DNA of 28,575 nt from Betaproteobacteria bacterium. GTDB taxonomy: Bacteria; Pseudomonadota; Gammaproteobacteria; Burkholderiales; Casimicrobiaceae. This document shows, in pieces, positions 23,091-28,575 of the stretch (positions are counted from its first letter, which is position 1; the number at the start of each line of letters is the position of its first letter). Made by a program: the position numbers and the translations under genes. The DNA lies in contig JANXZT010000353.1 in assembly GCA_025355395.1 (NCBI GenBank), forward strand, positions 1 through 28,575. Direction: 5' to 3'. The notes under the pieces were generated by a model. The model had not been told where the DNA came from. It saw only the letters and a program-made list of their open reading frames with translations, and made no database searches.

Positions 23091-23906
23091 TCACTTGAGC
23101 CGGTCGATGACCGTCGGCTGCGCCTTTCCGGCTCGCCGGTAGGCCCACATCATCATCATCACGCCGGCAGCGATCATCGGCATCGAGAGCCACTGGCCCA
23201 TGGTGAAGCCAAAGGCCAGGTAGCCCAGGAAATTATCGGGTTCCCGCGCGTACTCGGCCACGAAGCGGCAGGCGCCGTAGCCCAGCAGGAAAAGTCCTGA
23301 TGCCGCGCCGAGCGGTCGCCGCCGTTCGGTGTAGGTCCACAGCAGCAGGAAGAGCACCACCCCTTCCAACAAAAACTCATAAAGCTGCGACGGATGCCGC
23401 GGCAACGGCCCCGCGGGCGGAAACACCATTGCCCACGGCACGTCGGTCACCCGCCCCCACAACTCGCCGTTGATGAAGTTGCCGATGCGCCCGGCGCCCA
23501 GGCCCAGCGGAATGAGCGGTGCCACGAAATCAGTGACGGCGAGCCACGGCTTGTGCCGCCGCCGCGCGAAAAGCCACAACGCGATCAGGACACCGATAAA
23601 GCCCCCGTGAAAGCTCATGCCGCCGGCCCAGACCTGGATGATCTCGGCCGGATGCGCCAGGTAATAGAACGGCTTGTAGAAAAGGACGTAGCCCAGGCGC
23701 CCGCCGAGAATGACGCCGAAGATCCCGAACCACAGCATGTCGTCGACATCGCGCGGATGCCATCCCGTCAGGAGGTTCTGGCGGGCGCGAAGCTTGCCGA
23801 GTGTTACGAACAGGGCGAACCCGACGAGATACATGATGCCGTACCACCGCACGGCAACGGGTCCGATCTGGATCGCTATCGGGTCGAACTGCGGATGGAC
23901 CAGCAT
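23091..23906 (-). CDS. lgt: Prolipoprotein diacylglyceryl transferase
   Basis: A 271-residue inner-membrane enzyme with about seven helices that transfers diacylglycerol from phosphatidylglycerol to the lipobox cysteine of prolipoproteins, the first step of lipoprotein maturation. Family signature: GGRLGYVLFY (68-77), GGMSFHGGFIG with H100, and GRIGNFINGELWGR (139-152) with the essential Arg and Asn. ATG 23906. Diverges from ilvD across 98 bases; no clear promoter was found in the spacer for it. It would serve the lipoproteins encoded at 2878 and 25791. Confidence 0.97.
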   Translation of the reverse strand: MLVHPQFDPIAIQIGPVAVRWYGIMYLVGFALFVTLGKLRARQNLLTGWHPRDVDDMLWFGIFGVILGGRLGYVLFYKPFYYLAHPAEIIQVWAGGMSFHGGFIGVLIALWLFARRRHKPWLAVTDFVAPLIPLGLGAGRIGNFINGELWGRVTDVPWAMVFPPAGPLPRHPSQLYEFLLEGVVLFLLLWTYTERRRPLGAASGLFLLGYGACRFVAEYAREPDNFLGYLAFGFTMGQWLSMPMIAAGVMMMMWAYRRAGKAQPTVIDRLK

Positions 23907-24004
23907 GCGGTCAGAAGATCGTCGTCGTGTGCGCTAAAATCGGGCGGTCCGATTATACGCAGACTTCGCGCACGCTCTGCCTCGTCTCGTTCCCTGGAGC
24001 TGTC

Positions 24005-25687
24005 ATGGCTTTCAATCGCCGTTCCCATATCATCACCCAAGGCATCGCGCGCTCGCCCAATCGCGCCATGCTGCGCGCCGTCGGTTTCGGCGATGCCGAC
24101 TTCGAGAAGCCGATCGTCGGCGTTGCCAACGGCCACAGCACGATGAATCCGTGCAATGCGGGCATCCAGCCGCTCGTCGATCGCGCAATGGCTGCGCTGC
24201 ATGACGCGGGCGCGATGCCACAGGTATTCGGCTTTCCCACCGTCACCGACGGCATCGGGATGGGCACCGAAGGCATGAAATATTCCCTCGTCTCCCGCGA
24301 AGTGATCGCCGATTCGATCGAGGTAGCGGTGAACGGGCAGTTGATGGATGGCGTGTTGTGTGTGGGCGGCTGCGACAAGAACATGCCGGGCGCAATGATG
24401 GCGATGGCGCGCATCAATGTGCCGGGAATTTTCGTGTACGCCGGCACCATCAAGCCCGGCTTCTGGAAGGGTCAGGCGCTGACGATTGTGTCACCGTTCG
24501 AAGCGGTGGGCGCTTATACCGCCGGCAAGATGTCGAAGGAGGATTACGAAGGCATCGAGCGCAACGCCTGTCCGACCGTCGGCGCCTGTGGCGGGCAGTA
24601 CACGGCCAACACCATGTCTTCGGCGTTCGAGGCGCTTGGGATGAGCCTGCTTGGCTCTTCGCAGATGGCTTCCCCCGATCCGGAGAAAGCTGATTCGGCA
24701 GGCGACTCGGCGCGCGTGCTCGTGGACGCGGTGAAAAGGAACATCCGTCCCCGCGACATCATCACCCGGCAATCGATCGAGAATGCGATCTTGCTGGTGA
24801 TGGCCACCGGCGGCTCGACCAATGCGGTGCTGCATTTCCTCGCCATTGCGGCGGCGGCCGAAGTGGAATGGACGATCGACGATTTCGAGCGCGTCCGCCA
24901 GCGCGTGCCAGTGCTTTGCGACCTCAAGCCCTCGGGGCGCTTCGTCGCCGTCGATTTCCATCGCGCGGGCGGCGTACCTCAGGTGCTGCGCATCCTGCTC
25001 GAGCATGGCCTGCTGCATGGCGATTGCATGACCGTTACCGGCCGCACCCTCGGCGAAGAACTCGCCGATGTGCCTGCCGCGCCGCGCCCCGATCAGGAAG
25101 TCATCCGGCCGTGGAGTAATCCGATGTACGCGCACGGGCATCTCGCCATTCTCAAGGGCAACCTCGCCCCCGAAGGGTGCGTGGCCAAGATCACCGGACT
25201 CAAGAACCCTTCCATCACCGGCCCTGCGCGGGTCTTCAACTCCGAGCCGGAGTGCATGGAAGCGCTCATGGCCAACCGCATCAAGGCCGGGGACGTGCTC
25301 GTGATTCGGTATGAAGGGCCCAAAGGCGGGCCCGGCATGCAGGAGATGCTCGCGCCGACGTCGGCCCTGATCGGCCAAGGGCTCGGCGAATCGGTGGGAC
25401 TCATCACCGATGGGCGTTTTTCCGGCGGCACCTGGGGAATGGTGGTCGGCCATGTGGCACCCGAGGCCTATGTCGGCGGCTTGATTGCTCTCGTGGAAGA
25501 GGGCGATCCAGTGACCATCGATGCGCATCGGCTCCTGATCCAACTCGAAGTGAGCGACGAAGAAATCGCGCGCCGGCGCGCCCGCTGGCAGCCGCCCGCG
25601 CCGAAATTTACCCGGGGGGTGCTGGCGAAATACATGCGGCTCGTCTCCACGGCCAGTCGCGGCGCAGTGACGGACCAGGACCTTTGA
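24005..25687 (+). CDS. ilvD: Dihydroxy-acid dehydratase
   Basis: A 560-residue iron-sulfur dehydratase converting 2,3-dihydroxy-isovalerate or -methylvalerate to the 2-oxo acids in branched-chain amino-acid synthesis. Cluster ligands C50 (NPCNAG), C123 (GGCDKNMPG) and C195 (VGACGGQYTANTM) are present; the three-cysteine set without a fourth fits [2Fe-2S] or labile [4Fe-4S] types. C-terminal DGRFSGGTWGMVVGHVAPEA forms the substrate pocket. ATG 24005 follows GGAG (23996-23999) by five bases. It is monocistronic, flanked by lgt divergently. TAAAAT at 23935-23940 may be its -10; the -35 is weak. Confidence 0.97.
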   Translation: MAFNRRSHIITQGIARSPNRAMLRAVGFGDADFEKPIVGVANGHSTMNPCNAGIQPLVDRAMAALHDAGAMPQVFGFPTVTDGIGMGTEGMKYSLVSREVIADSIEVAVNGQLMDGVLCVGGCDKNMPGAMMAMARINVPGIFVYAGTIKPGFWKGQALTIVSPFEAVGAYTAGKMSKEDYEGIERNACPTVGACGGQYTANTMSSAFEALGMSLLGSSQMASPDPEKADSAGDSARVLVDAVKRNIRPRDIITRQSIENAILLVMATGGSTNAVLHFLAIAAAAEVEWTIDDFERVRQRVPVLCDLKPSGRFVAVDFHRAGGVPQVLRILLEHGLLHGDCMTVTGRTLGEELADVPAAPRPDQEVIRPWSNPMYAHGHLAILKGNLAPEGCVAKITGLKNPSITGPARVFNSEPECMEALMANRIKAGDVLVIRYEGPKGGPGMQEMLAPTSALIGQGLGESVGLITDGRFSGGTWGMVVGHVAPEAYVGGLIALVEEGDPVTIDAHRLLIQLEVSDEEIARRRARWQPPAPKFTRGVLAKYMRLVSTASRGAVTDQDL

Positions 25688-25790
25688 GCAGAATGCGGCC
25701 CGGTGGACGGGTGGAACTGCATCGCTCGCGCTGTTGTCATCGCTTGACGCGCATTCCCCGGGGCGCGTGGTTTGTATTATGGAGGCCGAG

Positions 25791-26513
25791 ATGCCCAAGT
25801 CAAAGCGTGCTACGTGCTTCGCGTTCCTCATTGCAGCCACGATGGCGGCGTCGGGTTGCACCGGAGTCATGCCATTCGACGCCGACGGGCCCACCGTCAT
25901 AGCACCGGTCTACGCCGCGGGCGATCGCTGGGTTTACCGCGCCCAGGATGGATTCATGACCCCGGTGGTGTGGGAGGAAACGCATGAGATCGTGGCGGTC
26001 GGCAACGACGGCATCAGTGTTCGGGTAACCCAGCGCGGGCCGACTGTGAACACCGTGCGCACCGAGCAGTTGGCGGGGCCTGGGCGGGTGCGGGTGGGCG
26101 CGCTCTTTGATGAGGAGACGCGCCGTTTCGAGCAGGAGCTGAAGCGCTACGATTTCCCGCTGGTGCCTGGCAAGCGCTGGAACCAATGGATCGGCAACTT
26201 CAACGAGCAGACGAAAAAGCCGGGTGAGATCAACCGTTACGTCAGCGTAGGTGGCTGGCGCCGGATCATCACCCCCGCCGGCGCGTTCGATGCCATTGCG
26301 CTGCGCGTCTACATGCATCTGGACGACGAGGAGTTCTGGCGCGACCGCACCGCTTGCACCTATCTTCTTTGGTATGCGCCCGCGGTGCGCGCTGTCGTGC
26401 GCGAAGAGAAGGAAGCGCAATACCGCGAGACGTCGGGAAGACACGACACCGCCGCTATCCGCAGCCAGCATGCGCTAATCGAGCTGGTCGCCTATTCGCC
26501 GGCCGCGCGGTAG
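25791..26513 (+). CDS. Lipoprotein of unknown function
   Basis: A 240-residue predicted lipoprotein with a lipobox AASGC (lipidated C23) after a hydrophobic signal stretch (about 9-20). The mature part has APVYAAGDRWVYRAQDG, then beta-rich sequence with conserved-looking Trp and Tyr residues (LVPGKRWNQWIGNF, TPAGAFDAIALRVYM, TYLLWYAPAVRAVVREE). This pattern, with GDxWxY early and APxVRxVVRxE late, recalls outer-membrane-associated beta domains found in many hypothetical proteobacterial lipoproteins. I do not recognise a named function. ATG 25791 has GGAGG (25781-25785) five bases upstream. It follows ilvD by 103 bases and converges on the TfoX-N gene. Confidence 0.8.
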   Translation: MPKSKRATCFAFLIAATMAASGCTGVMPFDADGPTVIAPVYAAGDRWVYRAQDGFMTPVVWEETHEIVAVGNDGISVRVTQRGPTVNTVRTEQLAGPGRVRVGALFDEETRRFEQELKRYDFPLVPGKRWNQWIGNFNEQTKKPGEINRYVSVGGWRRIITPAGAFDAIALRVYMHLDDEEFWRDRTACTYLLWYAPAVRAVVREEKEAQYRETSGRHDTAAIRSQHALIELVAYSPAAR

Positions 26514-26546
26514 CAGGAGGCCGAGAGATTCCGCTTCCCCGCCGCC

Positions 26547-26915
26547 TCAGGCCGGCTTTCGTTTCGTGGGTCCCCGTGGCGCGCCTTTGCGGCGCAGCGC
26601 CGCCTCTTGGGCGGAGCGCAGCCAGGGCGCCATGTCGATCGGCCCGTCGAGCGCGCCGTCCGGCGCCCGGTGATAGCTCATGACGTGGACCTCGCCTTCC
26701 TTGGTCACATACCGGAACGGCTCGAGGCCTTGGGCGGTGAAGGCCTCGCGGTTTTCGTCGTCAGTCTTGAAATAAAGCACGTCGTCGATCACGATGGCGA
26801 TGATCACGCCGTCGAGATAAAGGCCATGGCCCCCGAACATCGCCCGCGCCGTGGCCAATCCCGTCGGGCGCATGAGCTCGAGCACGTGAGCGAGATATTC
26901 CGCCGAGTTCTTCAT
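26547..26915 (-). CDS. TfoX/Sxy N-terminal domain protein
   Basis: A 122-residue protein made of a single TfoX-N domain: MFGGHGLYLDGVIIAIVIDDVLYFKTDDENR (a motif spanning about residues 26-56) and FRYVTKEGEVHVMSYHRAP. TfoX/Sxy proteins co-activate competence genes with CRP in gammaproteobacteria, but the C-terminal domain of those proteins is absent and single-domain members have no settled role. A basic tail (RRKGAPRGPTKRKPA) may bind nucleic acid, an inference. ATG 26915. It lies 55 bases after the metF stop, same strand. Confidence 0.88.
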   Translation of the reverse strand: MKNSAEYLAHVLELMRPTGLATARAMFGGHGLYLDGVIIAIVIDDVLYFKTDDENREAFTAQGLEPFRYVTKEGEVHVMSYHRAPDGALDGPIDMAPWLRSAQEAALRRKGAPRGPTKRKPA

Positions 26916-26970
26916 GAGCGGAAGCTTACGCCGCGCGATTGCCGGGTGCCATGCCTCTCCCTCCGGCGGC

Positions 26971-27849
26971 TCACAGGCCGAGCCGGTGCCAGATGGTGGT
27001 GGTGAGCGCCGCCTGGTTGAGGGTATAGAAATGAAGGCCCGGGGCGCCGCGCGCCAACAGGCCGGCGCAAAGCTCGGTCACGACATCGAGGCCAAACGCG
27101 CGGATGGAGACGGAATCGTCGCCGAAGCTTTCCAGCCGCTTGCGGATCCAACGCGGAATCTCGGCGCCACAGGCATCGGAAAAGCGTGCGAGCTTCACGA
27201 AGCTGCCGATGGGCATGATGCCGGGCACGACCGGGATGTCGATGCCCACGGCGGCACACTGGTCGACAAACTGCCAATACGCGTCGGAATTGAAAAAGTA
27301 TTGCGTGATCGCCGAGTTCGCTCCCGCCGCCACCTTGCGCCGAAAGGCTTCTAGGTCCGCCGGTGCACTACGGGCCTGGGGATGGACCTCCGGGTAGGCG
27401 GCGACGTCAATATGAAACCAGTCGCCGGTTTCCTCGCGAATGAATGCGACGAGCTCGCTTCCGAAGCGAAAATCCCCGGTATCGACTGAGCCGGAAGGCA
27501 GGTCGCCGCGCAATGCCACCAGATGATGAATGCCGTGGTCGCGATATTGCGTAAGGACTTCGCGCAGGATCTCGCGGCTCGACCCGATGCACGAAAGGTG
27601 TGGCGCCGCCGGCAAGCCGTCCTGCCGGATTTCAAGCACGGTCTCGAGGGTTCCCTCGCGGGTGGAGCCACCGGCTCCGTAGGTCACCGAAAAGAATGCG
27701 GGATTGAGTTGTGCGAGTTGGCGGCGGGCGGCGCGCAGCTTTTGCATTCCCTCCGCAGTCTTGGGCGGAAAGAACTCGAAGCTGCACAGCGGGCGGGCGG
27801 GCGTCGGAGCGAGTGCTGGCGCGGCGACCGAAGGCGCGGGGTCAATCAT
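26971..27849 (-). CDS. metF: Methylenetetrahydrofolate reductase
   Basis: A 292-residue flavin enzyme that reduces 5,10-methylene-THF to 5-methyl-THF for methionine synthesis. Typical motifs: FEFFPPK (24-30, with the catalytic Glu), SVTYGAGGS (54-62), VALRGDLP (111-118) and ITQYFFNSD, PVVPGIMPI further on. The C-terminus (GLHFYTLNQAALT) is the family end. The ATG at 27849 overlaps the upstream membrane-protein gene by eight bases. The extra N-terminal 18 residues are Ala/Pro-rich. It needs reduced FAD/NADH. Methyl-THF supplies B12-dependent MetH, which is relevant since a B12 mutase is also encoded here. Confidence 0.96.
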   Translation of the reverse strand: MIDPAPSVAAPALAPTPARPLCSFEFFPPKTAEGMQKLRAARRQLAQLNPAFFSVTYGAGGSTREGTLETVLEIRQDGLPAAPHLSCIGSSREILREVLTQYRDHGIHHLVALRGDLPSGSVDTGDFRFGSELVAFIREETGDWFHIDVAAYPEVHPQARSAPADLEAFRRKVAAGANSAITQYFFNSDAYWQFVDQCAAVGIDIPVVPGIMPIGSFVKLARFSDACGAEIPRWIRKRLESFGDDSVSIRAFGLDVVTELCAGLLARGAPGLHFYTLNQAALTTTIWHRLGL

Positions 27850-28189
27850 GCTTGCGCAACAGGAGGCCGGACAGCGCCCAGGAGATGACGCTGTACACGA
27901 TCGCGCCGAACACGCCCGCCCAGAAACCAGCCACGCGGAAGCCTTCGACCCACGAGCCCACGGCCCAAAAGAGCAGTCCGTTGATGACGAAGATGAAGAG
28001 TCCCAGGGTCAGCACGGTTACCGGCAGCGTGAGCAGCACCAGAAGCGGCCGGATCAGGGTGTTGATAAGACCAAGAATCAGCGCCGCCACGAGGGCCGCG
28101 ACGAACGAGCTCACGTGGATCGAACTGAAAACATAGGGGAGCGCAAACAGCGCAACGGCGTTGATCAGCCAGACCAGAAGCAGGCGCAT
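27842..28189 (-). CDS. PF04020-type four-helix membrane protein (phage holin family 4 superfamily)
   Basis: A 115-residue membrane protein with four helices (about 3-22, 28-45, 52-78 and 88-110) and the family phrase ILGLINTLIRPLLVLLTLPVTVLTLGLFIFVINGLLFW (a continuous block at about 38-75). Such proteins are named after phage holins but are chromosomal and widespread; function unknown. ATG 28189 is preceded by AAGGAA. The longer open frame upstream lacks family character. Its stop overlaps the metF start by eight bases, so it is cotranscribed with metF. Confidence 0.88.
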   Translation of the reverse strand: MRLLLVWLINAVALFALPYVFSSIHVSSFVAALVAALILGLINTLIRPLLVLLTLPVTVLTLGLFIFVINGLLFWAVGSWVEGFRVAGFWAGVFGAIVYSVISWALSGLLLRKHD

Positions 28190-28200
28190 GGTTCCTTCCT

Positions 28201-28575
28201 TCAGTGGGTGACACCCGCGACATAAGGCTTCACCGCCGCATACAAGGTCGCATGCACGGGTGCCTTGGTGCCCGCATCGCGCGCCATGCGGACCACGGCG
28301 CCGGAGAGCCACGGCGCCTCCAGCCGGTGGGCGAGTGTCAGGTCGTTTAGCATCGATGATTTCATTTCCGGCGGCAGGCCATCGGCAAAGCGCATCTGGC
28401 CGGCGACATAGTCGTCGGCGAGTGCGATGCCCTTGGCCCTGCCGAGCGTCCACGCTTCCGTAATGGCGGCTTCGAGTACCGGACGCATCTCCGGATCGGC
28501 ACGGATCACCCCGACCGGCTGGCGCGATGCCGCGGTGAGGCCCGCGAACGACGCCAGGAAGCAGAATTTTTCCCA
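28201..28575 (-). CDS. 2-dehydropantoate 2-reductase, C-terminal part (runs off window)
   Basis: The last 124 residues of a ketopantoate reductase family protein (PanE/ApbA); the N-terminal NADPH-binding domain lies beyond the right edge. The window begins in the hallmark WEKFCFLASFAGLTAASRQP (the Lys is the substrate/catalytic Lys of the family), followed by the helical C-terminal domain with SSMLNDLTLAHRLEAPWLSG. The terminal residues VHATLYAAVKPYV match the family end. It is the first gene of a minus-strand run with the membrane protein, which starts 11 bases on, and metF. Whether it is the true pantothenate enzyme or a paralogue cannot be decided from this part. Confidence 0.9.
   Translation of the reverse strand, partial: WEKFCFLASFAGLTAASRQPVGVIRADPEMRPVLEAAITEAWTLGRAKGIALADDYVAGQMRFADGLPPEMKSSMLNDLTLAHRLEAPWLSGAVVRMARDAGTKAPVHATLYAAVKPYVAGVTH

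Noticed and set aside
24491..25900. 469-codon minus-strand frame opposite ilvD
   Set aside because: It is a GC-driven antisense frame of a certain ilvD with no protein-family features.

Overview
The window is GC-rich chromosomal DNA from a proteobacterium, most likely a betaproteobacterium of the Burkholderiales type. Supporting signs are a tripartite tricarboxylate transporter with a Bug-type binding protein, the block glnA - small exported protein - ntrB - ntrC, the block accB-accC-prmA-zinc-ribbon/DUF3426 protein, and small DUF4124 proteins. Nearly every base is coding. I see no rRNA, tRNA, CRISPR array, transposase or integrase. The taxonomic call is inference from gene order and families.

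Positions 1-3813: an exported DUF4124/glutaredoxin protein is followed by an accessory patch. Two nearly identical 50-base direct repeats (833-882 and 3764-3813, 48/50 identical) both carry the last codons of the glutamate mutase epsilon gene. Between them lie two convergent RHH/PIN (VapBC-type) toxin-antitoxin pairs, a lectin-like lipoprotein and a small DUF3565 gene. This resembles a small island inserted at the 3' end of glmE, though no recombinase is visible.

Positions 3775-11567 (minus strand): one operon-like run reads tctC - tctB - tctA - enolase-superfamily enzyme - glmS - glmL - glmE. It joins solute uptake to a coenzyme-B12 glutamate mutase with its reactivating chaperone. The enolase-superfamily member has both catalytic lysines of the muconate-lactonizing subgroup, so it is not an ordinary methylaspartate ammonia-lyase. 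A sigma-54-type -24/-12 element and a sigma-70-type promoter with a dyad lie upstream of tctC. This is the best candidate in the window for an uncharacterised pathway.

Positions 11799-16693 (minus strand): glnA, a small exported protein, ntrB and ntrC form the nitrogen-control block. Upstream of glnA are a -24/-12 element and an excellent NtrC dyad about 115 bases above the predicted transcription start.

Positions 17085-22682 (minus strand): the run is cutA, an nDsbD-only protein, a TlpA thioredoxin, accB, accC, prmA and the DUF3426 protein. Compared with the order usual in related bacteria, the membrane and C-terminal domains of DsbD and the aroQ gene are absent. cutA and the divergent fxsA share overlapping start codons.

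Positions 22681-28575: fxsA (+), lgt (-), ilvD (+), a lipoprotein of unknown role (+), then TfoX-N protein, metF, a PF04020-type membrane protein and the C-terminal part of a ketopantoate reductase gene that runs off the right edge (all minus).
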